Assembly (NCBI RefSeq): GCF_003386195.1
Contig: NZ_QRDX01000008.1
Coordinates: forward strand, 63,993-127,992
Source of the DNA: Seonamhaeicola aphaedonensis
Lineage (GTDB): Bacteria > Bacteroidota > Bacteroidia > Flavobacteriales > Flavobacteriaceae
Length of the DNA: 64,000 nt
Direction of reading: 5' to 3'
The translations under genes were made by a program, and so were the position numbers. Under the pieces are notes generated by a model. That model did not search any database. It was not told where the DNA came from and was given only the letters and a program-made list of their open reading frames with translations. Numbering within the stretch: the stretch's first letter is position 1; the number at the start of each line of letters is the position of its first letter. Positions 18,051 through 27,391 of the stretch are shown here, one piece after another.

Positions 18051-18194
18051 TTTTGAATATCGATTTACATTCATTTAGCTAATATGACCTTATCTGTAAC
18101 AAATCATTAACACACAAGCATATATATTACAATAGTTTAGAAGTAACTAAACGGAACAATTCTTGATAATTAGTTTTGACTAAAAGTAAATACC

Positions 18195-18701
18195 ATGAAA
18201 TACTTTCTAATAATTTTTACTTCACTAATTTTATTTGGATGTGACGATAAAACAAATAACAACAATCATTCAATAATAGGAAAAGAGTTTAGGCGTTTTA
18301 ATGAAATTGAAAGTCTTTTAAATTATACTAAAATAAGTGATACGGTTATTTATGGGAATAGCTTTGAACCAAAACACAGAATCTTACATTTACGAGACAA
18401 GAGAAACAATCTTATACTTTTAAAAAGTATAACTCTTGACTCTAGGAATGAAGATAAAATTTATAAAATTCTAGATACTTTAATAATTCCTAACTTAAAC
18501 AAACCTGAGTTTATAACAATTGGATATTGTCAACTGAATGAGGAAAATGACGAAAACCTAATTGCTATTGTGGATAAAACAGATAGTTTAAAAATACAGA
18601 ATATTAGAAAGTTGTGGAGAGCAAATATAGTTACTAATAAAATTGAAGCAGTAAATAATCTAAACGGTATTAATTGCTTCAATGAATGGTTTTCTGAATA
18701 A
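18195..18701 (+). CDS. Lipoprotein of unknown function
   Basis: 168 residues. Short signal with lipobox I-L-F-G-C (Cys16), then an Asn-rich linker (T-N-N-N-N-H). The mature domain is charged and has one further Cys near the C-terminus. No known motif is recognised. It stands alone between two terminators, after the nitrogen cluster and converging on ppc. Confidence 0.6.
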   Translation: MKYFLIIFTSLILFGCDDKTNNNNHSIIGKEFRRFNEIESLLNYTKISDTVIYGNSFEPKHRILHLRDKRNNLILLKSITLDSRNEDKIYKILDTLIIPNLNKPEFITIGYCQLNEENDENLIAIVDKTDSLKIQNIRKLWRANIVTNKIEAVNNLNGINCFNEWFSE

Positions 18702-18745
18702 AGTTGTTTTTACTATGCTTAGTAAGTAGCAGACTTGTAAACAAC

Positions 18746-18776
18746 AAAAAAGGATAGACAATATGCCTATCCTTTT
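18746..18776. terminator. Bidirectional terminator before ppc end
   Basis: AAAAAGGATAG and CTATCCTTTT around a ten-base loop, between the converging lipoprotein and ppc genes. Confidence 0.8.
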
Positions 18777-18799
18777 ACGTTTTATTATTGGCTTAATTC

Positions 18800-21388
18800 T
18801 TAAGCAGAATTTCTACTCGCGTTAATATTACCGAATAAAGAACGTGTTACAATTTTCTCGAAGATTTTAATTTTATCTTCATCTTTAACCGCTTCTTTAT
18901 TTAATTCTTGAATCTTTTTTAAAGCGTATTGCTGTATAGTTAGTAACGGTAATACAATAGATTCTCTAACTTGAATAGATGCTTTTCCTGCTGGCTCATG
19001 TTCCATTAATTCTTTGTAGCCTGTAACCTTTAATAGTAAGCGTTCTGTTTCAAGATACTCATTATAGATTATAGTCCAGAATTCACCAAACTCTTCATCT
19101 TTAGCCATATATTTAGTAAGGTCAAAGAAGGATTTTGTTAAAGACATCATACTGTTTTCTAACAAGGTTTTAAAGAATTTTGAGTTCTTATAAAGCTGCT
19201 CTACTTTATGAAACTCTCCATTTTCTTCATACTTCTTTAGGGCAACACCTACACCGTAAAAACCGGGAACATTTTGTTTTAACTGGCTCCAAGAGCCTAC
19301 AAAAGGAATGGCTCTTAAATCTGAAAACACCAACTTATCAGAGTTTCCTCTTTTAGACGGTCTACTACCTATGTTGGTTTTAGCATAATACTTTAAAGTA
19401 CTCATGCGCTCCAGATACGGGATGAATTTGTCATGATTTTTAAAGTCTTTGTACGCTTGATAACTGGTTTCTGCTAAATCATTCATAACCACTTTATCTT
19501 CGGCAGACAAAGCGTTATCACTTTCGCCAATTCTATTAAATAAACCAGAACTTATTAATTGCTCTAAGTTGAATTGAGACGATTTTTTGGTTCCGAAATT
19601 AGCACTAATGGTTTGCCCTTGAATGGTTAACTGTACTTCTTTATCCTCTATTGTTGGTCCTAACGATGCATAGAAATTATGAGTTTTTCCTCCACCACGT
19701 GCTGGCGGCCCACCTCTACCATCAAAGAAAATTGCGGTAATATCATATTTTCTAGACATTTCTGTAAGCTGTTCTTTAGCTTTAAAAATACCCCAGTTCG
19801 CCATTAAATAGCCTCCGTCTTTTGTTCCATCAGAGAAACCAAGCATGATGGTTTGCTTATTTCCGCGCTTTTCTAAATGTGTTCTATAAACAGGATTAGA
19901 GTATAATTGCTCCATCACAGATGGGGCGTTTTCCAAATCTGTAATGGTTTCAAAAAGTGGCACAATATCAACCGTTAAATCATCAGCAAAAGCAACCATT
20001 TTCAGCATTGCGAAAAGTTGCATAACGTTAAGAGCCGTTTGGTTGTTACTAATTATGTATCTATTAGCTCCTTTTTCACCATTAAAAGCCTGAATTTCTT
20101 TAATGACGTCGATAGTTTTTAAAGTGTTTGAGACCATCTCGTCTTCAAAACTGTCATAATCAATATCTTCATCACCAACTTTAGAAAGAATGTCTATTTG
20201 TTCAGACTCTGATAATTCATGGTAATTTTTTGGGAATGACTTACTTCCTTTTTCAATTAAATAATCTACAACAGTAGTAAATACAGAGTGGTGAATTCTA
20301 CTATCTTGTCTGATGTCTAAAGTAGCAAAGAAATATCCAAATAAGTGCACACGATTTATCAAATCGTTAATTTCGCTTTCATATAAACGCTGATGTTCTT
20401 CAACAATAATATTTCTTATGCTTAATAGCTCCACCAAAAGCTCTTTTGCTGTAATAGCTTTTTTGTAGTTTAAATCTATACTATACTTGTAGATTGTTGT
20501 CTCAAGTTTTATAATTCTGTCTTCAACACCTCTAAATGTTAATTTTCGTCTTAGATCTTTTAAGTCTGCATAGTACTTTCTTAAAATAGCTTGTTTTAAC
20601 TTTTTAGCTACTTTTAAGGTGGTGCTTGGTTTTACAAATGGGTTTCCGTCTCGGTCACCGCCTGGCCAAAATCCAATATTAATGATGTCATTATGCTTTT
20701 TGCCATCATCAAAAATATTCTGTTGAATGTAATTATAAATTTCACTAAACGAATGATAAAACACATTCTCTAAATACCATATTAAACTTTTTGCTTCAAA
20801 GTATGGTGTAGGTTTTTTTCTTTTGAAGAAAGGGGTTTTCCCTAATTGACCAAAAAGGTTGTTAATATCTGTTAGGTTGTTTTCTTCAATGGCTTTTGCT
20901 AAATCTGTAATAATGGCTAAAACAGACCCTGGGTAAAACTGTGTAGGATGCGCTGTTAAAACAATTCTTACCTTAAACTCTTCTAAATATTTTTTAAGTT
21001 CGTCTAATTTGTTGTTTGATCTAGCAAACCCTTTTAAGTACCTTAAAGTACCCACGCCTTCCATATTATTTACAGTAGAGAAAGCAGCATCTTCAATAGC
21101 ATCAAATAATACTACCTGCCTTTCTATATATTGAATAAAACGGAATAACAAATTGATTTGACTTTCTTCAGAACGTCTTGCTTGATATTTTTTAAAGAAG
21201 GTTTCAACTATAGTGGTTGGGTCATCTCCGTTAGCAAATCCTTTTTCACAAGTTTCATGAAATAAAGGAAGTAAAACTCCTGTTTTTGTGACGCTATCAA
21301 AAGGTAATGTCATAAATATACTGTTGTATATTTGATATTTAGACATCACACTTTGGTTAAATCGTTTTAATTTTGGTTCTATAGACAT
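18800..21388 (-). CDS. ppc: Phosphoenolpyruvate carboxylase, divergent type
   Basis: 862 residues, near the usual length. It carries the catalytic histidine in V-L-T-A-H-P-T-Q (commonly ...T-E), the G-F-S-D-G-T-K-D-G-G-Y block, and the mobile-loop arginine in F-D-G-R-G-G-P-P-A-R-G-G-G. The family's usual His in F-H-G-R-G-G is Asp here, and the C-terminus ends N-A-S-R-N-S-A instead of the common M-R-N-T-G. It converts PEP and bicarbonate to oxaloacetate, refilling the TCA cycle for 2-oxoglutarate that GOGAT consumes. The coding frame is intact, so it is presumably functional; the substitutions are probably lineage features. Confidence 0.9.
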   Translation of the reverse strand: MSIEPKLKRFNQSVMSKYQIYNSIFMTLPFDSVTKTGVLLPLFHETCEKGFANGDDPTTIVETFFKKYQARRSEESQINLLFRFIQYIERQVVLFDAIEDAAFSTVNNMEGVGTLRYLKGFARSNNKLDELKKYLEEFKVRIVLTAHPTQFYPGSVLAIITDLAKAIEENNLTDINNLFGQLGKTPFFKRKKPTPYFEAKSLIWYLENVFYHSFSEIYNYIQQNIFDDGKKHNDIINIGFWPGGDRDGNPFVKPSTTLKVAKKLKQAILRKYYADLKDLRRKLTFRGVEDRIIKLETTIYKYSIDLNYKKAITAKELLVELLSIRNIIVEEHQRLYESEINDLINRVHLFGYFFATLDIRQDSRIHHSVFTTVVDYLIEKGSKSFPKNYHELSESEQIDILSKVGDEDIDYDSFEDEMVSNTLKTIDVIKEIQAFNGEKGANRYIISNNQTALNVMQLFAMLKMVAFADDLTVDIVPLFETITDLENAPSVMEQLYSNPVYRTHLEKRGNKQTIMLGFSDGTKDGGYLMANWGIFKAKEQLTEMSRKYDITAIFFDGRGGPPARGGGKTHNFYASLGPTIEDKEVQLTIQGQTISANFGTKKSSQFNLEQLISSGLFNRIGESDNALSAEDKVVMNDLAETSYQAYKDFKNHDKFIPYLERMSTLKYYAKTNIGSRPSKRGNSDKLVFSDLRAIPFVGSWSQLKQNVPGFYGVGVALKKYEENGEFHKVEQLYKNSKFFKTLLENSMMSLTKSFFDLTKYMAKDEEFGEFWTIIYNEYLETERLLLKVTGYKELMEHEPAGKASIQVRESIVLPLLTIQQYALKKIQELNKEAVKDEDKIKIFEKIVTRSLFGNINASRNSA

Positions 21389-21603
21389 AATTCCTCTAGT
21401 GTAAATGAGCCGTAAAAATAATAAAGGATTATCAAAGACCCTAAACGGTTTGTAATTTTATTGATTTACCCCCATAAATGAACTGTAATTAACAAATATT
21501 GAAGAAATTTACTGTATCATTCAATATTTAGAACTGATAGTATGGTGAATAAACCATTTACAATTACCCAAGTTAAAAAATGACGTTTCTTTTTTAACTA
21601 AGC

Positions 21604-21617
21604 ATGATATAAATCAT
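21604..21617. promoter_or_regulatory. CRP/FNR-like palindrome of the 602-aa gene
   Basis: ATGAT-ATAA-ATCAT, centre 21610.5. With the -7 box at 21640-21647 the inferred start of transcription is near 21651, placing the centre at about -40.5, the class II position. It ends 49 bp before the ATG at 21666. Confidence 0.6.
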
Positions 21618-21639
21618 ATTCTCTCAACCTATACTCCAA

Positions 21640-21647
21640 TACTTTTG
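21640..21647 (+). promoter_or_regulatory. -7 box of the 602-aa gene
   Basis: TACTTTTG matches TAnnTTTG exactly. No -33 TTTG at the normal spacing; the CRP/FNR-like site sits there. It covers the in-frame TTG at 21645, which argues against that codon as the start. Confidence 0.6.
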
Positions 21648-21665
21648 GCCGTTAAACGTATTAAC

Positions 21666-23474
21666 ATGAAAAAAACGCACTCATTTCATATTCCTGTAAT
21701 GGGTATTGGGTTTACTATAGACACCCCATTAAAGGTCGCACAATATGGTATTGATTCTGTAATCTCTTTGGTAGATGATATTCTATTAGAAAAATTAAGA
21801 AAAATGTATTGTGAGAAATTTGAAATACCTTACACCGAAATCTCCAGCAAGGTAAAAGATTTTAGATCGAAACGTATTACCTCATATTTAAATCTAATGA
21901 ATGATTTAGTGGATAAAAAATTTGAGTCACTCAAAAATTATTCTGCTGATAAAGTTGATGATATCAAGGCTTACTTAAATATGCTTCCAAATGGAAATAA
22001 ACTCAAGGAAGAGTTCAATAAACTTACCGAAAAAGGCTTACACACATCCGAAATTAAAAATTGGGTCTTCAAAAATTTTAAAAAAGGAAGTATTGATGTA
22101 AATATCATGACCAAAGTTGATAAAGAAAATTACTTCAAGAATGAAAAACTACCCTCAGAGTATAATGATGCACATGCTGCTTTAAGGGGTTTTGCAACCA
22201 GTAATTTAAACGCTGCTGTTATACTTTCAGCGGGATTAAATCCAAAGTTATTTACCTACATGGCTCAGTTCGATGACTTTTATCCTGATGAAAACGGTCA
22301 ATTCAAAAAACGTATCATTTTAAAAGTTAGTGATTACAGATCAGCATTAATTCAAGGTAAATTTTTAGCTAAAAAGGGGTTGTGGGTTTCAGAGTATAGA
22401 ATAGAATCTGGTCTTAATTGCGGAGGACATGCTTTTGCAACCGATGGCTTTTTACTAGGCCCTGTTTTAGCAGAGTTTAAAAAGAATAGAGAAATGCTGC
22501 GAATGACTATTCAGGATCTTTTAACCAAAGCACTAGAAACAACAAATCGTGTTGTACCTTCCAAACCATTGAAACTAGAAATTTCGGCTCAAGGTGGTGT
22601 TGGCACACACCACGAGCATGAGTTTTTAATACATGAGTACGCTTTAGATTCTGTTGGTTGGGGAAGTCCTTTTTTATTGGTTCCGGAAGCTACCACGGTT
22701 GATGATGAGACTTTAAAAAAGCTAGCTAAGGCCAAGGAAGATGATTTATATTTAAGCAACATATCACCACTAGGAGTACCTTTTAATAATCTTAAACACA
22801 ACACCAAAGATATTGAAAAAGAACATTTTATAGTTAAAGGAAGACCGGGCAGTTCTTGTTCCAAAAAGTTTGTTGCTCTTAACAAAGAATTTACAGAAAA
22901 AGGTGTTTGTACCGCCTCAAGGAAGTACCAAAATTTAAAAATAAAAGAACTACAAACAAAAAATTTATCTAGTGAGCAATATCAAATTCAATTTAATAAA
23001 ATAACAGAAAAGTCTTGTACTTGCGTAGGCCTAGGCACATCGGCATTATTGGCCTATGGCTTAGACACCAAAGTTGAAGGCAAAGGGGTTTCTATTTGCC
23101 CTGGCCCTAATATGGCCTATTATTCAAATGTGATGAGTTTAAAAAATATTATCGACCATATATATGGACGTGATGATATGATTTCAAGAAGAAATAGACC
23201 TCATATGTTCATAAAAGAACTAAATATCTATACTGATTATTTAAAAAATAAGTTTGAAAATATAAAGCACTCTTTCAATGACAGAGAAGTAAAATATTTG
23301 CAAATCTTTTCTGAAAATATGCAATCAGGTATAGCATACTATAAAAATCTATTTAATAGAGTAAATTATTTATTTGAAGATATAAAAGCTTCTGCTTTAC
23401 AGGAATTAGAAAGAAACGAAGCTATTGTAATACAGATTCAAAAGCGTATAAATAGCTTGTCTTTAGCCCAATAA
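21666..23474 (+). CDS. Unrecognised cysteine-rich protein, possible TIM-barrel oxidoreductase
   Basis: 602 residues from the ATG at 21666, chosen because an upstream in-frame TTG lies inside the -7 box. There is no signal peptide or membrane helix. The N-terminus (I-G-F-T-I-D-T-P-L-K-V-A-Q-Y-G-I) resembles the first strand and helix of FMN TIM-barrel enzymes such as nitronate monooxygenases. Cysteines cluster in conserved-looking glycine contexts: L-N-C-G-G-H-A-F-A-T-D-G (Cys252), P-G-S-S-C-S-K (Cys398), G-V-C-T-A-S-R (Cys415), S-C-T-C-V-G-L-G (Cys451/453) and S-I-C-P-G-P (Cys478). A histidine cluster H-H-E-H-E lies near 318. Such residues could hold an Fe-S cluster or metal. An FNR-like class II site precedes it, suggesting oxygen- or redox-linked expression. 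The function is unknown to me. Confidence 0.55.
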   Translation: MKKTHSFHIPVMGIGFTIDTPLKVAQYGIDSVISLVDDILLEKLRKMYCEKFEIPYTEISSKVKDFRSKRITSYLNLMNDLVDKKFESLKNYSADKVDDIKAYLNMLPNGNKLKEEFNKLTEKGLHTSEIKNWVFKNFKKGSIDVNIMTKVDKENYFKNEKLPSEYNDAHAALRGFATSNLNAAVILSAGLNPKLFTYMAQFDDFYPDENGQFKKRIILKVSDYRSALIQGKFLAKKGLWVSEYRIESGLNCGGHAFATDGFLLGPVLAEFKKNREMLRMTIQDLLTKALETTNRVVPSKPLKLEISAQGGVGTHHEHEFLIHEYALDSVGWGSPFLLVPEATTVDDETLKKLAKAKEDDLYLSNISPLGVPFNNLKHNTKDIEKEHFIVKGRPGSSCSKKFVALNKEFTEKGVCTASRKYQNLKIKELQTKNLSSEQYQIQFNKITEKSCTCVGLGTSALLAYGLDTKVEGKGVSICPGPNMAYYSNVMSLKNIIDHIYGRDDMISRRNRPHMFIKELNIYTDYLKNKFENIKHSFNDREVKYLQIFSENMQSGIAYYKNLFNRVNYLFEDIKASALQELERNEAIVIQIQKRINSLSLAQ

Positions 23475-23697
23475 CAATAGGTCTTCAATAAATTCTTGTT
23501 TTAGTTTTGTTAATGATTATAGTATTAGCTTAACAATTGTTTAATGAATTTATAAAAAGATTATTAGTTCTTAATTCATCGTCTTTTTTTTAAACAAACC
23601 TAATTCATTGAAAATTATAATTAGGATATTTGTACTTTGAAACTTGGTTAACTTCAATCAAATTAGTTTTATATTTATTTTTAGAAAAAGGGTTATA

Positions 23698-24624
23698 ATG
23701 GATTTAGTTAAGGAAATAAACCGATTAAGAAAGGAAAAAAACGCCATTATTTTAGCACATTACTATCAAGATGGTGCTATACAGGATATTGCAGACTATG
23801 TAGGTGACAGCTTAGGTTTATCGCAGCAAGCCGCTGAAACTGATGCGGATATTATTGTTTTTGCAGGTGTTCATTTCATGGCTGAAACCGCTAAAATTCT
23901 GAGTCCCTCAAAAAAAGTTGTTTTGCCAGATTTAAATGCTGGTTGTTCTCTGGCTGATTCTTGTCCACCAGAAGCTTTCAAAAAATTTACAGAACAACAC
24001 CCAGACCATATTGTAATAACTTATGTAAACTGTTCGGCAGAAATAAAGGCATTAAGTGATATTGTTTGCACCTCATCAAATGCTCTCAAAATTGTAAATT
24101 CTGTTCCTAAAGACACCCCTATCATATTTGCTCCCGATAAAAATTTAGGCCGTTATATCATTAAAGAAACAGGAAGAGATATGTTGCTTTGGGATGGTAG
24201 TTGTATAGTACATGAAGCCTTTTCAATGGATAAACTCATTGAACTACATAAAAAGCACCCTGACTATAAAATTATAGCACATCCAGAATCTGAAACACAC
24301 ATTTTAGATACAGCCACCTATATTGGTTCTACTTCAGGGATGATTAATTACGTAAAAGAGCATCAAGATGAAAAATTTATTGTAGCTACTGAAGCCGGTA
24401 TTTTACATAAAATGCAGTTGGAAATGCCCAACACCGAATTGATTCCTGCACCAGCAGTAGAGGATAATACTTGCGCTTGTAGTGAGTGTCATTTTATGAA
24501 AATGAACACCATGCAAAAATTGTATGATTGTTTATTAAATGAATCTCCAAGTATTGACGTTCCAGAACCGTTAAGAAGCCGTGCATTGCTACCAATAGAG
24601 CGCATGCTAGAACTTTCTAAATAG
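23698..24624 (+). CDS. nadA: Quinolinate synthase
   Basis: 308 residues from the ATG at 23698; an upstream in-frame TTG at 23644 would add 18 residues of unlikely sequence. It carries the NadA cysteines of the [4Fe-4S] cluster ([17 protein letters not shown] and N-T-C-A-C-S-E-C-H) and the start A-H-Y-Y-Q-D. It condenses iminoaspartate with dihydroxyacetone phosphate to quinolinate in NAD synthesis. nadB begins two bases after its stop, so the pair makes quinolinate from aspartate in one operon. Confidence 0.96.
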   Translation: MDLVKEINRLRKEKNAIILAHYYQDGAIQDIADYVGDSLGLSQQAAETDADIIVFAGVHFMAETAKILSPSKKVVLPDLNAGCSLADSCPPEAFKKFTEQHPDHIVITYVNCSAEIKALSDIVCTSSNALKIVNSVPKDTPIIFAPDKNLGRYIIKETGRDMLLWDGSCIVHEAFSMDKLIELHKKHPDYKIIAHPESETHILDTATYIGSTSGMINYVKEHQDEKFIVATEAGILHKMQLEMPNTELIPAPAVEDNTCACSECHFMKMNTMQKLYDCLLNESPSIDVPEPLRSRALLPIERMLELSK

Positions 24625-24625
24625 C

Positions 24626-26194
24626 ATGTTAGAAACAAACTACTTAGTAATAGGCTCTGGGATTGCAGGATTAACTTTTGCAGTAAAAATTGCCGAAAAG
24701 TTCCCTAAGCGAACGGTTGTTATTATTACCAAGGATAGCGAAGACGAATCTAATACCAAATATGCCCAAGGTGGTATGGCAGTGGTTTTGAATACAGAAG
24801 AAGATTCCTTTAAAAAACACATTGAAGATACCCTTATTGCGGGAGATGGCTTATGTAATAAGGCCGTTGTTGAAATGGTAGTTAAAGAAGGTCCTCAGCG
24901 CTTGAGAGAACTCATTGAATGGGGCGCTAATTTTGATGAAGATAGCGATGGTAATCTTGATTTAGGTAAAGAAGGAGGACACTCTGAATACAGAATTGTC
25001 CATCATAAAGATTTAACGGGAGCAGAGATGGAACGTACCTTACTTAAAAGGGTGCATCAATTACCAAATATTACCTTATTACCACATCATTTCGCAATTG
25101 ATTTGGTTACCAATCATCATGTGAAAGAAAACAATAAGAAAGCCTTATCATGTTACGGGGCTTATGTTCTGAATGAAAAAAACGGAAACATTTTCACCAT
25201 AAAATCTAATGCTACATTATTAGCATCAGGAGGTATTGGATGTGTTTATGGACATACCACCAACCCAGTAATAGCTACTGGAGATGGTATAGCTATGGCC
25301 TATAGAGCCAAAGCCAGAATTAAGGATATGGAATTTGTACAATTCCACCCTACGGCACTTTACCAGGAAAAAGGAGAATCGGCATTTTTAATCTCAGAAG
25401 CTGTAAGAGGTTTTGGAGCTTATTTGAGGAATGGCAAAGGCTATAGATTTATGCCAGATTATGATGACCGAGCAGAATTAGCTTCTAGAGATATTGTATC
25501 TCAAAGTATTGATGCCGAATTAAAAAAATCAGGAGACAATCACGTGTACCTAGATTGTACGCATTTAGACATAGAGGGCTTTAAAAAACATTTTCCTACT
25601 ATTTACAATAAATGCTTGTCACTTCACATTAATGTAGAAACCGATTGGATTCCTGTGGTACCAGCATCGCATTATTTATGCGGTGGTATTAAAGTGAATA
25701 AAAAAGGTAAAACTACCATCAAAAATCTTTTTTCTTGTGGCGAATGTTCAAGAACCGGATTGCATGGAGCTAATAGGCTAGCGTCAAATTCATTACTAGA
25801 GGCTTTAGTTTATGCCCATAACATCTTTAAATATCTTAGTGAAAAGGATTTTAAAAGTCTGGACGTTAAAATTCCTGAATGGAATGACGAAGGTACCGTG
25901 ATACCCGAAGAGCATGTTTTAATTAAACATAATCTTAAAAGCTTGCAAGCCTTAATGCGAGATTATGTAGGCATTGTTCGCAGTAACAAACGTTTAAAAA
26001 GAGCTATAAAACATTTAGACTTAATTTATAAAGAAGTTGAAGATTTGTATCGTGAGTCTAAAATAACTGCATCGCTTTGCGAACTCAGAAATATGATTAA
26101 TGTATCACACCTTATTATAAGTCAGTCTTTAGAACGAAAGGAAAATAAAGGTGGGTATTTTAACAAGGATAATGTAAAAAACAAAAAGTCTTAG
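24626..26194 (+). CDS. nadB: L-aspartate oxidase
   Basis: 522 residues. FAD-binding motif V-I-G-S-G-I-A-G-L near residue 8, the succinate-dehydrogenase-like loop Q-F-H-P-T-A-L, and an R-A-E-L-A-S-R-D-I-V-S motif typical of NadB. It oxidises aspartate to iminoaspartate, the substrate of NadA, and is cytoplasmic. A perfect palindromic terminator follows at 26209. No odd features. Confidence 0.95.
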   Translation: MLETNYLVIGSGIAGLTFAVKIAEKFPKRTVVIITKDSEDESNTKYAQGGMAVVLNTEEDSFKKHIEDTLIAGDGLCNKAVVEMVVKEGPQRLRELIEWGANFDEDSDGNLDLGKEGGHSEYRIVHHKDLTGAEMERTLLKRVHQLPNITLLPHHFAIDLVTNHHVKENNKKALSCYGAYVLNEKNGNIFTIKSNATLLASGGIGCVYGHTTNPVIATGDGIAMAYRAKARIKDMEFVQFHPTALYQEKGESAFLISEAVRGFGAYLRNGKGYRFMPDYDDRAELASRDIVSQSIDAELKKSGDNHVYLDCTHLDIEGFKKHFPTIYNKCLSLHINVETDWIPVVPASHYLCGGIKVNKKGKTTIKNLFSCGECSRTGLHGANRLASNSLLEALVYAHNIFKYLSEKDFKSLDVKIPEWNDEGTVIPEEHVLIKHNLKSLQALMRDYVGIVRSNKRLKRAIKHLDLIYKEVEDLYRESKITASLCELRNMINVSHLIISQSLERKENKGGYFNKDNVKNKKS

Positions 26195-26208
26195 GCTGAT
26201 TAAAAATA

Positions 26209-26238
26209 AAGAAGGGGTTCAATATTGAACCCCTTCTT
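26209..26238. terminator. Bidirectional terminator, perfect palindrome
   Basis: AAGAAGGGGTTCAAT followed directly by its reverse complement, between nadB and ssb, which converge. Confidence 0.85.
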
Positions 26239-26260
26239 GGTTAATAGCAAACCAACCCCG

Positions 26261-26593
26261 TTACTTACTAAGCATCAATAATTCATTGCAAAGTATTTCA
26301 GTAACATATCTCTTTTCACCATCTTTGGTTTCGTAGGTTCTGTTTGTAAGTTTTCCTTCAACAGCAATTTCTTTTCCTTTAGTAATATAGTTTTCAACCA
26401 CATTTACCAAACCACCTTTAACAATCACGTTATGCCAATAAGCGCGTTCTACTTTATTACCATTTTTGTCTTTGTAACTATCATCTGTGGCTAGTGTGAA
26501 TTTAGCCATTTTGTTACCGTCTGAGAAGTTAATAATTTCAGGATCTTGACCTAATCTTCCAATCAACTGTACTTTGTTTCTAAGTGCATTCAT
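26261..26593 (-). CDS. ssb: Single-stranded DNA-binding protein, short form
   Basis: 110 residues made of just the OB-fold: N-K-V-Q-L-I-G-R-L-G-Q-D-P-E at the start, then the A-Y-W-H-N-V-I-V and G-K-E-I-A-V-E-G-K-L strands. The acidic C-terminal tail (D-D-D-I-P-F type) that recruits repair proteins is absent; the protein ends N-E-L-L-M-L-S-K. It covers single-stranded DNA as a tetramer. Given the missing tail it may be a secondary SSB, with a full-length one elsewhere. It is transcribed opposite to the NUMOD4 gene. Confidence 0.9.
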   Translation of the reverse strand: MNALRNKVQLIGRLGQDPEIINFSDGNKMAKFTLATDDSYKDKNGNKVERAYWHNVIVKGGLVNVVENYITKGKEIAVEGKLTNRTYETKDGEKRYVTEILCNELLMLSK

Positions 26594-26829
26594 AATTTTA
26601 AATTTTTATTGTTAAACAGTTAATACTATCGAGTACTAAGACATCGACACTGCAAATATGTTATTGTTTTCATTTATTATTCGGTTATTACTTATTTAAA
26701 ATCGTTTGTAAATGTTTGTAGTCATTTGTAAACGGATATTAGTTTTTTAGTATATTAGCGTTAGGCTTGCGGTAAATTGCATATAATGGTCTATTTATTT
26801 TTTAAAATGAATCTCTCAAAACACATCAA

Positions 26830-27390
26830 ATGTCGACATTTAACAAAGAAACATGGAAAATCTTAAAACGTAATTATTGGAAAGAAAATGAAGTTTATCA
26901 AGTTTCTAATCATGGTAGAGTTATACGATATAAAACCAACCCCAAAGGTGAATTTTTTAAATTCTCAAAGGTTTCCTGTGGCTATGAAGCCTTCACTGCT
27001 ATCAAAAAGAATAGAAAGAGTGATTTACAATATATACATCGTGTTGTTGCAGAACTGTTTATTGAAAACCCAGAAGAAAAACGATTTGTAATTCATAAAG
27101 ATTATGATAAATCTAATAATCATTACACTAATCTTGATTGGGCAACACAGAAAGAATTGGTAAAGCACAACCTTAAAAACCCGTTGGTTATAGCATCAAA
27201 AGAACGAAAGAAAAACAACCCTCCTTATTCAAAATTATCAGAGGGGAAAGTAAAAATAATTAAACGAAAAATATTTGATCCTAACAGAAAAACCAGATTA
27301 AGACTCATTGCAAAACAGTTTGGTATTTCAGAAATGCAATTGTACCGGATAAAAACAGGCGAAAACTGGGGTCATGTAACAGACTTTTAA
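26830..27390 (+). CDS. NUMOD4 / HNH-like DNA-binding protein
   Basis: 186 residues. The N-terminal third matches the NUMOD4 pattern (W-K-x-L, E-V-Y-Q-V-S-N-H-G-R-V-I-R-Y) of homing-endonuclease accessory modules. The middle has an HNH-like block (Y-I-H-R-V-V-A-E-L-F, then N-H-Y-T-N-L-D-W-A-T) with an H-K-D-Y-D-K-S-N-N core. The C-terminus holds a helix-turn-helix (L-I-A-K-Q-F-G-I-S-E-M-Q-L-Y-R-I-K-T-G). It may bind or cut DNA. It starts 236 bp from ssb, divergently, and its stop is one base from the zinc-ribbon gene. No intron or phage genes are near. Confidence 0.7.
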   Translation: MSTFNKETWKILKRNYWKENEVYQVSNHGRVIRYKTNPKGEFFKFSKVSCGYEAFTAIKKNRKSDLQYIHRVVAELFIENPEEKRFVIHKDYDKSNNHYTNLDWATQKELVKHNLKNPLVIASKERKKNNPPYSKLSEGKVKIIKRKIFDPNRKTRLRLIAKQFGISEMQLYRIKTGENWGHVTDF

Positions 27391-27391
27391 T

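Noticed and set aside
21645-21665. TTG at 21645 as start of the cysteine-rich protein
   Set aside because: It lies inside an exact -7 promoter box; the ATG at 21666 keeps a normal leader and the N-terminal pattern.
23644-23697. TTG-initiated N-terminal extension of NadA
   Set aside because: The added residues do not resemble NadA; the ATG at 23698 gives the normal length.
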